Under the pieces are notes generated by a model. That model saw only the letters and a program-made list of their open reading frames with translations, ran no database searches and was not told where the DNA came from. From Betaproteobacteria bacterium UBA2592 (GTDB lineage Bacteria > Pseudomonadota > Gammaproteobacteria > Burkholderiales > Rhodocyclaceae), in NCBI GenBank assembly GCA_002340095.1, contig DDKS01000035.1:82692-146691 (forward strand): DNA of 64,000 nt, written 5' to 3'. The position numbers and the translations under genes are program-made. Positions within the stretch are counted from its first letter, which is position 1. Every line of letters begins with the position of its first letter. Positions 9,401 to 17,667 of this stretch are shown here, piece by piece.

Positions 9401-10863
9401 AAAGCGGCTTCTGGCAAGGAGAAATCTGGAACAAACGCAAGAACGGCGAGGTATACCCCGAGTGGCTCACCATCAACCGCATCGACAACCAACAGGGCGA
9501 GGCAGAGCACTACGTGGCGGTATTCTCCGACATCACCCAGCTCAAGGACTCGCAGCGCAAGGCCGAGTACCTGGCCACCCACGACCCCCTCACGGGCCTC
9601 CCGAACCGGGCCCTGTTCCACGACCGGCTGCGCCATGCCCTGGCTCAGGCACGCCGGACCAAGGGCCGGGTGGCCCTGCTGTTCATCGACCTGGACAACT
9701 TCAAGACCATCAACGACACCCTGGGGCACGATATCGGCGACGAGGTGCTCAAGCAGGCGGCGAACCGCCTGCGCGAACTGGTGCGGGACGTGGATACGGT
9801 CGCACGGCTAGGCGGCGACGAATTCACGGCCCTGCTGTCGGACTGCAACGCCGAAACCGCCGAGCGGGTGTCCCGGCGCATCGTCGATGAGCTGTCCGCC
9901 TCCTTCGAAGTCAAGGAACGCCGACTATTCGTCTCCGCCAGCATCGGCGTCGCCTTCTATCCCGAGGACGGCCAAGACTCCGCCGACCTGATCAAGAAGG
10001 CGGATTCCGCCATGTACCGGGCCAAGGAGCAAGGGCGCAACCGGGTGGAGTTCTTCAAGGCCGACCTGCACGTGCGCCTGCTCAAGCAGGCGGCGCTGGA
10101 AAACGCCCTACGCGAAGCCCTGCGCCAGGATCGCCTGCGCCTGGTGTTCCAGCCCAAGTTCAGCCTGCGCGGCCGCCGCACCCTGCTGGGCGCCGAGGCC
10201 CTGCTGCGCTGGCGCGACCCGGAGCTAGGAGAAATCTCGCCCGGGGAGTTCATCCCCGTGGCCGAAGCCAGCGGACTCATCCTCGAAGTGGACCGCAAGG
10301 TGCAGGAGCTACTCGTGACGCAACTGGCGGACTGGCGCGAACTGGGACTTGCGCCGCCGACGATCGCCTTCAATGCCTCGCCCCGCAGCCTCCGCGAACC
10401 CCGCTTTGCCGAAAACCTGCTGGATCGGGCCAGCGCGATGAAGGTGCCCCACGAGCTGATGCAGGTGGAGATCACCGAAGGCGCGCTCCTGGAAAACAGC
10501 GGCCATGTGCAGGCCAACCTGGATCACTTGCATCGGGCGGGCATCCGGGTTTCCGTGGACGATTTCGGCACCGGCTACTCGTCTTTGGGCTACCTCAAAC
10601 GCCTGCCGCTGCACGAGCTTAAGGTGGACAAGCGCTTCGTGGACGGGGTGGGGCAGGACAAAGAGGACGAAGCCATCACCCTGGCCGTCCTGGGCCTGGC
10701 CCGGGCCCTGGGCCTGACCACCGTGGCCGAAGGCATCGAGACGGAGCGGCAGATGGAGTGGCTGATCCAGCAGGGCTGCGACATCGGCCAGGGATATTTC
10801 CTGAGCCGCCCCCTGGAGGCGGTGGATTTCGAAGACCTGATTGCCCGGCACACGGAGGATTGA
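6439..10863 (+). CDS. CheB-CheR-PAS-GGDEF-EAL hybrid signalling protein
   Basis: This is a 1474-residue fusion. Residues 1-190 form a CheB methylesterase domain with candidate catalytic S15 (GASAGG), H42 (LQHLSPSH) and D134 (GSDG), but no receiver domain. Residues about 205-460 form a CheR methyltransferase with the SAM motif AGCASGEEAYSIA. A coiled coil at about 618-680 is built of repeated ANEELQ/TNEELE units. About three PAS domains follow, then a diguanylate cyclase with an intact GGDEF at 1125-1129 and an RDVD inhibitory site just before it, and an EAL phosphodiesterase (E1253, with EITE, DDFGTG and KVDK motifs) that looks complete. The phytochrome starts 2 nt downstream, so coupled translation is likely. 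AAGGCAGG precedes the start. Confidence 0.92.
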   Translation: MNSSDKTYIVGIGASAGGLEAISQLIGHLKSDMPCAFVVLQHLSPSHRSMMVEILGRETSLAVREAHQGDQPQAGSIYVVPSNYNALLKDGRLHLVTAPPEVVPKPSINQFLISLAAEEGESAVGIVLSGTGSDGVAGLRAIQAAGGFTLVQSPESAKYDGMPRAALDAGVADHVLPPEGIAARLAQLLELPPQENDPAPPDLLDRLLRRLQDKLQFDFSGYKTGTLMRRIRRREVATGNPDLASYLNWVERNPAELDLLARDILISVTAFFRDRDAFETLRQGIQDICARKAPGSEIRVWVAGCASGEEAYSIAILFAEALGERALQYRVQIFATDIDDEALNVARRGLYPAASLAEIPGELLARHFRPVNQAYEAAKHLRDMVVFARHNLVSDPPFLRLDIVSCRNVLIYFDAPLQARVLQTFHFGLAKEGLLFLGRSESVAQAEQLFRKRGEGSSLPSPGPAALLRTPTQRRDRRIDLLLTGLVQHLDLTALLCDTEGSIQHSVGRVEHYLQFPAGTARLSLFDAVVEELRGEMLTLVHRCHKSGKPQRGRRRKVGREWVRVQVHPLQEEGASCLLVLLLPERTGKVEEAPPPLADRGVEDELVATREHLQTLVEEMATANEEMQALNEEAQASNEELQATNEELEAANEELQATNQELVSLNEELNVKTQALTQLTAEYAHLYDALQFPVLVFDRAARLKRFNTPASRRFDLRPTMLHQHVSRLRLNLEGADLADMFEQVLARADREEAQVRQEGRTLRLAVTPDLDPAGQVSTLVVTLIDITEITQALEQLSESQANLTALMEKTTVNFAMKNSTGAYVYANRRMLDYFALDEDYVGKTDFQLFPDKLAADFWALDLASLRERQPMTGEHQIERNGERHVLRSVHQTLFDAQGKPTAFIVEAEDITDRKHAEEQMRITARVFDQAGEAIVVTDGRGIIQTVNSAFTNITGYRYEEAVGQHTTLLKSGRHSQEFYQQMWQALEQSGFWQGEIWNKRKNGEVYPEWLTINRIDNQQGEAEHYVAVFSDITQLKDSQRKAEYLATHDPLTGLPNRALFHDRLRHALAQARRTKGRVALLFIDLDNFKTINDTLGHDIGDEVLKQAANRLRELVRDVDTVARLGGDEFTALLSDCNAETAERVSRRIVDELSASFEVKERRLFVSASIGVAFYPEDGQDSADLIKKADSAMYRAKEQGRNRVEFFKADLHVRLLKQAALENALREALRQDRLRLVFQPKFSLRGRRTLLGAEALLRWRDPELGEISPGEFIPVAEASGLILEVDRKVQELLVTQLADWRELGLAPPTIAFNASPRSLREPRFAENLLDRASAMKVPHELMQVEITEGALLENSGHVQANLDHLHRAGIRVSVDDFGTGYSSLGYLKRLPLHELKVDKRFVDGVGQDKEDEAITLAVLGLARALGLTTVAEGIETERQMEWLIQQGCDIGQGYFLSRPLEAVDFEDLIARHTED

Positions 10864-10865
10864 GC

Positions 10866-12326
10866 ATGGACCGGAGTTTTCTTGCCCAGTGCGAGCAGGA
10901 GCAACTGCATCTGTCCGGCGCCATACAGGACCACGGCACCCTGCTTGCCATCGATGCAGCGGGCCTGGTCAGCCATGTGGCCGCCAATGTGGAGGACTTT
11001 CTCGGCCATCCGCCCGCCTCGCTGCTTGGTCAGCCGCCCCCCGCCCAGCTCGCCTGCCATCTGCAGGACATGCCCCAGGCACCGGGCAGCCGCCGCTTCA
11101 TCTGCTCCGGCGTCGAGGGCGTGGCCGGGGTCCTCGACCTGTCGGTGAACCGGGGCGGCAACGGCGAGTTGCTGCTGGAACTGACCCCTGAAAGCCAGGT
11201 GCCACTGCCGCCGCCGGAAGCCCCCCCGGGCATCCCCGATGCCTTCAGCGACGAAGAGATGCTCGAACGCGCCCGGCAACAGCTGCTGGAAGACACGGGA
11301 GCCCTGACCGGAGCGCAACGGGTGCTCTACTACGCCTTCTACGAACAGGGAGACGGAGAGGTCATCAGCGAATTCCGCCAAGGCAACGGCTTCGGCAGCT
11401 ACCTGGGCCTGCGCTTTCCCGCCAGCGACATTCCCCAGATCGCCCGGAGCCTCTACCTGAAGAATCCCTGGCGCCTGATTCCCGATGCCCGGCGCGAGCC
11501 GGTCCCCCTGCTCGGCACCGGACCGACGCCACCGGACCTGACCTGGTCCGACCTGCGCAGCGTTTCCCCGGTGCACCGCACCTATCTCGCCAACATGGGG
11601 GTGGTGGGCTCCCTCTCCTTTCCCGTGGTCATCGCCGGCAGCCTGTCGGCCCTGGTCACGGCGCACCACAGCCGCCCCCTGGCCGTGGCCCACAGCCTGA
11701 TCGAGCATCTGGCCGAGCGGGTGCGCCACTTCACCTTTTCCCTGGCTGCCTTCCGGGCCCAGCGCCGCATGTGCTTGATCGACAACCTGGTGCGCCGTTT
11801 CGAGGGCCTGCGGGAGGTGCTGCAACGCCATGGCGACCTGGCCTCGGCCTGGCCCGAACTGGCGCCGGTGCTGCTGCAGGAGTTCCGGGTGGATGGCGCC
11901 ACCCTCTGCCTGGACGAAACCGTCATATCCGTCGGCCACAGCTTCGAGGCCGCGGCCTTCGAGGTTTTCGATGAGTGGTTCTGCCAGCGCCAGGAAGATC
12001 TGGTCTGGGTCGGCGACAACCTGAGCCTGCAAGTACCGGGCTATCCCCTCTCCGAAATCGCCGGCGCCCTCGCCCTGCGCCTCCAATCCTCCCGAGGCAG
12101 GGCCCTGCGGCTCTACCTGACCCGCTGCGAGCATATCCACGAGGTGGCCTGGGGCGGCAACCCGGACAAGCCGGTGGAATTCCACGACGGCGTGCTGGGC
12201 ATCATGCCCCGCCGCTCCTTCGAGAAATGGGTCGAGAAACGCCTGGGCTACAGCCGCCCCTGGGACAATGAAGCCCGGCTGCTGGGCCTGAAGCTGCGCG
12301 AACTGCTGCAACCCGGCAGGGCCTGA
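10866..12326 (+). CDS. bphP: Bacteriophytochrome photosensory core without output domain
   Basis: This 486-residue protein has a PAS-GAF-PHY architecture. C9, in a CEQEQLHLSGAIQDHG context, matches the biliverdin-attaching cysteine of bacteriophytochromes. The GAF domain has PASDIPQ with D188, SPVH with H237, YLANMGV and HH267-268. The PHY domain has the tongue motifs WGGNP and PRRSF (448-452). Only about 35 residues follow the tongue, so there is no histidine kinase, GGDEF or other effector. A typical bacteriophytochrome is over 700 residues. GGAGG precedes the ATG, which sits 2 nt after the stop of the CheB-CheR-GGDEF-EAL gene, a likely partner in trans (inference). It would sense red and far-red light in the cytoplasm. 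Confidence 0.9.
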   Translation: MDRSFLAQCEQEQLHLSGAIQDHGTLLAIDAAGLVSHVAANVEDFLGHPPASLLGQPPPAQLACHLQDMPQAPGSRRFICSGVEGVAGVLDLSVNRGGNGELLLELTPESQVPLPPPEAPPGIPDAFSDEEMLERARQQLLEDTGALTGAQRVLYYAFYEQGDGEVISEFRQGNGFGSYLGLRFPASDIPQIARSLYLKNPWRLIPDARREPVPLLGTGPTPPDLTWSDLRSVSPVHRTYLANMGVVGSLSFPVVIAGSLSALVTAHHSRPLAVAHSLIEHLAERVRHFTFSLAAFRAQRRMCLIDNLVRRFEGLREVLQRHGDLASAWPELAPVLLQEFRVDGATLCLDETVISVGHSFEAAAFEVFDEWFCQRQEDLVWVGDNLSLQVPGYPLSEIAGALALRLQSSRGRALRLYLTRCEHIHEVAWGGNPDKPVEFHDGVLGIMPRRSFEKWVEKRLGYSRPWDNEARLLGLKLRELLQPGRA

Positions 12327-12447
12327 GCGGCGCACCGCGCCACGATCCCCACATAACCAAAAACCATAAGCAAGGAATCGTTCATTCTTTTACACCGGCC
12401 GGCCGCCTCATTAAGGTAGCGCTTCTTGCTCATCTTCCGGCTCTGCC

Positions 12448-14238
12448 ATGCTGCTGCCCGAACACCTCCACGCGCTTGCCGTCGGCCTCATCCTCCTGCT
12501 CCTGTTCGCCGCCTTCGTGCGCGAGTGGGTCAAGCCCGACGTGGCGGTGATGGTGGCCGTGGCCGTACTGCTGGGGCTGGGGCTGATCGAACCGAAGCAG
12601 GTGCTCGGCGTGTTCAGCAACAGCGCGCCCATCACCATCGCCTGCCTGTTCATCATCAGTGGCGCCCTGTCCCGTACCGGCTGCGTGGACCGGCTGGGCG
12701 AGTGGATCGGCTCCCTAGCCGGGCAGAGCGAACAGAAGCTGCTGCTGGCCATGCTGGCGGTCGGACTCTTCATTTCCCCGTTCATCAACAACACCCCGGT
12801 GGTGATGGTGATGATCCCCGCCGTGATCGCCATGGCCGGCCGCTACCACATCGCCCCCTCGCGGCTCTTGATCCCGCTGTCCTACGCCACCATCCTGGGC
12901 GGGCTGGTCACCATGGTGGGCACCTCCACCAACATCCTGGTGGATGGCGTGGCCCGGGCCCAGGGGCTGGCGCCCTTCTCCATGTTCGAGATCACCGTTC
13001 CGGCCCTGATCATGGCCCTGGCCGGCTGCGCCTTCATGCTCGCCTTCGCCCGGCGCCTCCTGCCGGTGCGGGAAACCCTGACCCAGCAGTTCACCGGCAG
13101 CGGCGACCGGCTGTTCATGACCGAACTGTTCGTGCCCGAGGATTCGCGCCTGCTGGGCAAGACCCTGAAGGAAGCCCGGCTCAGCAACGGCACGATCCAG
13201 GTGCTCACCCTGTTCCGGGGCGAGCAGGAAATGGCCGCCCCGGACCCGGAAACCCGCCTCGAAGCCGGCGACCGGCTGGTGGTGCACAGCCGCAGCAGCG
13301 CCATGATGGACCTGCGCAGCACCGATCTGGTGGGGCTGCAGGCTGCCGCCAGCCAGCACGATCTGGAAACCCTGCGCCGCCGGGACGTGGTAATGGTGGA
13401 AGCCATCGTCGGCCAGACCTCCCGCTATGTGCTGCGCCCCATCCGCGACCTGGACCTCTTGGCCCGCTATGGCATCCATCTGATCGCCGTACACCGCAAG
13501 AATGCCTCCTTTTCCCAGATCGGCGACGACTTCCAGCTCCAGTTCGGGGACGTATTGCTGGTGGAGGGCACCCCGGCCCAGATCAAGCGTTTCTGCGACA
13601 ACGGCGACCTGTTCGCCATCACCGACGGCAAGCAGCTCACCAACCGTCAGCACAAGGCCCCCATCGCCCTCGCCACCATCGCCGGGGTCATGCTGCTCGC
13701 CGCCCTCGACGTGATGCCCATCGAAGGGCTGGCCATCATCGGCGCCGCCCTGGTGGTGGCCACCGGCTGCATCCGTACCGACGAAGCCTACAAATCCATC
13801 GAATGGCCGATCCTGATCCTGATCTTCGGGATGCTGGCCATCAGCATCGCCATGCACGACTCGGGCCTGGATCAGATCATCGCCAACCAGCTGGTGAGCC
13901 TGGGCGGCGGCATCTCCCCCTGGCTGATGCTCTCCCTGGTCATCCTCTTGACCTCCATCGCCACCGAATTCATCAGCAACAACGCCGTGGCGGTGCTCTT
14001 TACCCCCATCGTCATCGGCATCGCCCAGCAGCTGGGCGCAGACCCGCGCCCCTTCGTGGTGGGCGTCATGTTCGCCGCCAGCTGCAGTTTCGCCACCCCC
14101 ATCGGCTACCAGACCAACACCCTGGTCTACAGCGCCGGCAACTACCGCTTCACGGACTTCGCCCGCATGGGCATCCCGATGAACCTCCTCACCTGGCTTG
14201 CCGCCAGCATCCTCATCCCCATCTTCTGGCCCCTGTAG
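12448..14238 (+). CDS. SLC13/DASS-family permease with RCK_C (TrkA-C) domains
   Basis: This 596-residue protein is a membrane transporter of the SLC13 (divalent anion:Na+ symporter) superfamily. N-terminal helices include FISPFINNTPVV and a TMVGTSTNILVDG loop. A hydrophilic middle section at about residues 210-380 contains two RCK_C-like domains (FVPEDSRLLGKTLKEARL and a second copy near LRPIRDLDLL). The C-terminal helices contain TEFISNNAVAVLFTP and ATPIGYQTNTLVY, the paired SNN/TPIG motifs of this family. The substrate is uncertain and could be sulfate, thiosulfate or a dicarboxylate. It stands alone between the phytochrome gene and the restriction-modification island. Confidence 0.88.
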   Translation: MLLPEHLHALAVGLILLLLFAAFVREWVKPDVAVMVAVAVLLGLGLIEPKQVLGVFSNSAPITIACLFIISGALSRTGCVDRLGEWIGSLAGQSEQKLLLAMLAVGLFISPFINNTPVVMVMIPAVIAMAGRYHIAPSRLLIPLSYATILGGLVTMVGTSTNILVDGVARAQGLAPFSMFEITVPALIMALAGCAFMLAFARRLLPVRETLTQQFTGSGDRLFMTELFVPEDSRLLGKTLKEARLSNGTIQVLTLFRGEQEMAAPDPETRLEAGDRLVVHSRSSAMMDLRSTDLVGLQAAASQHDLETLRRRDVVMVEAIVGQTSRYVLRPIRDLDLLARYGIHLIAVHRKNASFSQIGDDFQLQFGDVLLVEGTPAQIKRFCDNGDLFAITDGKQLTNRQHKAPIALATIAGVMLLAALDVMPIEGLAIIGAALVVATGCIRTDEAYKSIEWPILILIFGMLAISIAMHDSGLDQIIANQLVSLGGGISPWLMLSLVILLTSIATEFISNNAVAVLFTPIVIGIAQQLGADPRPFVVGVMFAASCSFATPIGYQTNTLVYSAGNYRFTDFARMGIPMNLLTWLAASILIPIFWPL

Positions 14239-14287
14239 GCCAACCATGCCGGCGGGGTATGATCGCGGTTTTCCAGCCGCCCCCCCA

Positions 14288-14339
14288 TGACCGCCGAAGC
14301 GTTCATCGCCCGCTGGCAATGCGGCGGTCACGTTTTTTT
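14288..14339 (+). terminator. Rho-independent terminator after the SLC13 permease
   Basis: TGACCGCCG (14288-14296) is complementary to CGGCGGTCA (14322-14330), with a smaller AGCG/CGCT stem inside the loop, and the hairpin is followed by CGTTTTTTT. It lies 50 nt after the permease stop. The T-run directly abuts the left end of the IS3-like relic. Confidence 0.65.
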
Positions 14340-14502
14340 GGACAGTCGGATAAGCTAAAGCCGACCGATTGAAAGGGACGTGAACCATGGGAGCGAAACG
14401 CAAGCAACACAGCGCGCAAGCTACAATCTTTCAAATCCGGGAAAGTCAAAACCATCTCTCCGGCACCGGCCTTAGCTTATTCCACCCCGGTGGCTGTCCA
14501 AA
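14337..14502 (+). mobile_element. Internally deleted IS3-family relic (both ends retained)
   Basis: TTTGGACAG at 14337-14345, followed by GGATAAGCTAAAGCCG, is matched in inverted orientation by CTGTCCAAA at 14494-14502 preceded by CCGGCCTTAGCTTATTCC. The two ends thus form imperfect terminal inverted repeats differing by a short indel. Between them an ATG at 14387 begins MGAKRKQHSAQ, which resembles the first residues of IS3-family OrfA proteins, after which similarity stops. The 166-bp unit therefore looks like a full element that lost its interior. The IS group is not determined. It lies directly upstream of the mod gene. Confidence 0.6.
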
Positions 14503-14560
14503 CGACCGGGACCACCGCACCTCTATCGAATCCGACCTTTTGAGACCAGGCAAACCATGA
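14387..14560 (+). pseudogene. Truncated IS3 OrfA start reading into mod (57-codon frame)
   Basis: The frame opens with an ATG preceded by AAAGGGACG, a plausible ribosome site, and begins MGAKRKQHSAQ like an IS3-family OrfA. It then runs through the deleted interior and right end of the relic and stops at TGA 14558-14560, giving a 4-nt ATGA overlap with the mod start at 14557. It is probably not a functional transposase. It could be translated as a leader peptide coupled to mod. Expression is not shown. Confidence 0.45.
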
Positions 14561-17500
14561 CGAACAAACAAAACCCGAAGTTTCAGGAGCTCGTCGCCAA
14601 GCTGCGCGAGATCTTCCAGATCGACCGTCCGGAGCTGGACTTCGGCATCTACCGCATCCTCAACGCCCGCGCGGGCGAGATCAACGACTACCTGGAAAAC
14701 CGCCTGTTTGACAAGGTGCAGGCCGCCCTTACCGCTGGCGGCGCCGCGTCCGTGCAGCAATGGCAGGCCGAACTGCAAGAGGCCGAAAAGCACGCCCAAG
14801 CCCTGGGCGTGAGCCCCGATGCAAGCCCTAAGGTGCAAGAACTGCGCGCCAAGCTGAAGGAAGCAGCAGCAGGCAGCAGCGAACACGAAAACGCCGTGTT
14901 CTCCCACCTGCTCACCTTCTTCTCGCGCTACTACCAGGACGGCGACTTCATCAGCCAGCGCCGCTACAAGGGCGACACCTACGCCATCCCCTACGCGGGT
15001 GAGGAAGTGCTGCTCTATTGGGCCAACAAGGACCAGTACTACACCAAGAGCGGCGAGCACTTCAGCAACTACCGCTTCAAGCTCGAAGACGGCCGCCACG
15101 TGCACTTTCGCCTGGTGGCCGCCGACACCGCCAAGGACAACCGCAAGGACAACGATAAGGATCGTCGCTTTGCCCTCGTCGCGGCCAAGACCATCACCCG
15201 CGTGGATGACAACGGCGACGAGTACGAAGAAGAACTGCTGCCCGTAGAGGAAGCGACGGGCAGTGACGGCAACCCGGAGCTGATCATCCGCTTCGAGTAT
15301 GCCGCCCAACCCAAAGGCACCAAGCAGGAGGCGCTGGTGAAAAGCGCCGTGGAAACCGTGTTGAGCGACCCCGCCGTCAAGGCCCGCTGGCTTTGCTTAA
15401 GCAACCGCGCGCCGACGGAAAAGAACCCGCAGCGCACCCTGCTGGAAAAGCACCTGACCGACTACACCGCCAAGAACACGGCGGATTACTTCATCCACAA
15501 GGACCTGGGCGGCTTCCTGCGCCGCGAGCTGGACTTCTACATCAAGAACGAGGTGATGCATCTCGATGACGTGCAGAACGCAACCGCGTTTGCCGACATC
15601 GAGAAGAACCTGCGCATGATCCAGTGCCTGCGCGCCATCGCGCTGGAGCTGATCGGCTTTCTGGCGCAGTTGGAGGATTTTCAGAAGAAGCTGTGGCTGA
15701 AGAAGAAGTTCGTGGTGTCCAGCCACTACTGCATCACGCTGGATCGCATCTTCGGCATCAAGGATGAGAAAACGCGCGATTGGCTCATCAGCGAGATTGC
15801 CGCCAATGAAAAGCAGTGGGCGCAGTGGAAGCAGTTGGGCGTGTGGGAGGGCGATGAACCGGGTACGGTGGAGGATTTGAAGGCGAGGCTGTATTGGATG
15901 GTGGATACAGTTCTATTCACAGATGATTTCAAACAGGCGCTTCTGGCCTGCATCGACGATCTCGATGATTGTCTTGATGGAGTCATTATCAATGCCGATA
16001 ACTTCCAGGCGCTTGCTCTGTTGGCTGCGAAGATGTTTGGCTCTGTTGATTTTGTTTATATCGATCCACCATATAACGCAACCACAAGTGAAATTGCCTA
16101 CAAGAACGGCTTCAAGCATGGTTCTTGGATCACACTCATGGAGAACCGGCTGTCTCTAGCGAAAGCGCTAATGCGCCCCGATGCGCCAGTTTGCGTGGCA
16201 ATTGATGAAAATGAGAGGGAGCACCTTTCTCTTTTAATGAAAGACCTGTTCTCATACGGAGAATTAACTCAGATTAGCGTGATCCACAATCCGCGCGGCA
16301 TTCAAGGTAATGGATTTTCGGTAACAAATGAATATGCGATATTTTTTAGGCCTGAAGGCAAGTTACTCGGAAAGCGCAACCTTGATGATTCAAAATCCAA
16401 GCCACTAATGAAGACAGGCAGCGAATCAGAGCGACACACAGCAAAGAACTGCTTCTATCCGATTTTCGTTAAGAACGGTATGATCTTTGGGTTTGGGGAT
16501 GTTCCCGATGACAGTTATCACCCGAGTGGCGCTTGCATTGAAGGCGAAAATGGGGTGCTGGCTGTATGGCCAATATCTTCGACAGATGGATTGGAGCGCA
16601 AATGGCGTTACGCAAGACAATCAGTTGAGGCAATTATTGATAGTCTTGAAGTTAAGATGGGAAGAAACGGGCTTCCCTCCATAAATCTAGCCAAGGACAA
16701 GGAGGCATATAGGACGGTCTGGAGCGACGCCGAGTTCAATGCGGCCGAGTATGGTAGCACCTTGCTGAAGAACATCATTCCAGGCAATGGATTCTCTTAT
16801 CCCAAGTCGCTGTATACGGTTCGACACGCGATTACTGCAGCGAACTGCAGACCAAAAGGGAGTGTCCTGGACTTTTTTTCGGGATCCGGAACCACTGCGC
16901 ATGCAGTAATTTCTCTGAATCGAGACGAGGGGCTTGGTATATCGTATGTAATGGTTGAACAAGGAGACTACTTTGACACTGTTTTGAAGCCCAGACTTCA
17001 GAAAGTCGTCTATTCCTACGATTGGAGAGATGGAAAGCCCATTGCCCCCGAAACCGGAATTTCGCACTGCTTCAAGGTTCTCAAGCTCGAAAGCTACGAA
17101 GATACCCTCAACAACCTGCAACTGCGCCGCACGTCCGCGCAGGGCGAGTTGCTAATTACCCTGCCGCAAGAGGCCCGCGACGACTACCTGCTCCATTACC
17201 TGCTGGACATGGAAAGCCGCGGTTCGCTCTTGTCGGTGGACGATTTCAAAAAGCCGTTCGATTACACGCTGAACATCGCAGTCGATTCCGCCGGTGCTTA
17301 CGAGCCACGCAAGATCGACCTGGTGGAAACCTTTAATTACTTGATCGGCCTGCGCGTCAAGCACATCGACATGCAGATGGCGCGCGGCTTTGTCACCGTC
17401 ACCGGGACGCTCCCCAGCGGTGAAACCTGCCTCGTGCTGTGGCGCGACTGCGAGAAGCTGGACTACGAAGGGGTGTCCAAGCTGTGCGACAAACTGGCCA

Positions 17501-17667
17501 TCAACCCGGCGGACAACGAGTTCGACGTGGTCTACATCAACGGCGACCACAACATTCCCACGGTGCTCACGCAGACGGCGGAGGAAGGTGGCGCCACCCG
17601 CGTGCTCAAGCTGCGGCAGATCGAGCCGGAGTTTCTCGAGCGCATGTTCTCGGTGGAGGACGTTTGA
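14557..17667 (+). CDS. mod: Type III-like restriction-modification DNA adenine methyltransferase (Mod)
   Basis: This 1036-residue protein is a beta-class DNA methyltransferase. The catalytic DPPY motif (D503-Y506) precedes the SAM-binding DFFSGSGTT motif (772-780), as in type III Mod subunits that make N6-methyladenine. It is much longer than classical Mod (roughly 600-700 residues), because about 440 residues precede the catalytic block and about 200 follow it. The recognition region should lie between the two motifs. It is the first gene of a compact operon whose next gene begins at the base after its stop. DNA from about 15900 to 17030 is visibly richer in A and T than the rest of the gene, suggesting a replaced catalytic/target-recognition block. 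Confidence 0.88.
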   Translation: MTNKQNPKFQELVAKLREIFQIDRPELDFGIYRILNARAGEINDYLENRLFDKVQAALTAGGAASVQQWQAELQEAEKHAQALGVSPDASPKVQELRAKLKEAAAGSSEHENAVFSHLLTFFSRYYQDGDFISQRRYKGDTYAIPYAGEEVLLYWANKDQYYTKSGEHFSNYRFKLEDGRHVHFRLVAADTAKDNRKDNDKDRRFALVAAKTITRVDDNGDEYEEELLPVEEATGSDGNPELIIRFEYAAQPKGTKQEALVKSAVETVLSDPAVKARWLCLSNRAPTEKNPQRTLLEKHLTDYTAKNTADYFIHKDLGGFLRRELDFYIKNEVMHLDDVQNATAFADIEKNLRMIQCLRAIALELIGFLAQLEDFQKKLWLKKKFVVSSHYCITLDRIFGIKDEKTRDWLISEIAANEKQWAQWKQLGVWEGDEPGTVEDLKARLYWMVDTVLFTDDFKQALLACIDDLDDCLDGVIINADNFQALALLAAKMFGSVDFVYIDPPYNATTSEIAYKNGFKHGSWITLMENRLSLAKALMRPDAPVCVAIDENEREHLSLLMKDLFSYGELTQISVIHNPRGIQGNGFSVTNEYAIFFRPEGKLLGKRNLDDSKSKPLMKTGSESERHTAKNCFYPIFVKNGMIFGFGDVPDDSYHPSGACIEGENGVLAVWPISSTDGLERKWRYARQSVEAIIDSLEVKMGRNGLPSINLAKDKEAYRTVWSDAEFNAAEYGSTLLKNIIPGNGFSYPKSLYTVRHAITAANCRPKGSVLDFFSGSGTTAHAVISLNRDEGLGISYVMVEQGDYFDTVLKPRLQKVVYSYDWRDGKPIAPETGISHCFKVLKLESYEDTLNNLQLRRTSAQGELLITLPQEARDDYLLHYLLDMESRGSLLSVDDFKKPFDYTLNIAVDSAGAYEPRKIDLVETFNYLIGLRVKHIDMQMARGFVTVTGTLPSGETCLVLWRDCEKLDYEGVSKLCDKLAINPADNEFDVVYINGDHNIPTVLTQTAEEGGATRVLKLRQIEPEFLERMFSVEDV

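Noticed and set aside
14287..14361. Short frame starting MTAEAFIARWQ, similar to the N-terminus of some DNA methylases
   Set aside because: The same bases form the left arm of a terminator hairpin, no ribosome site precedes it and it stops after about 24 codons. A truncated methylase gene is possible but not supported.
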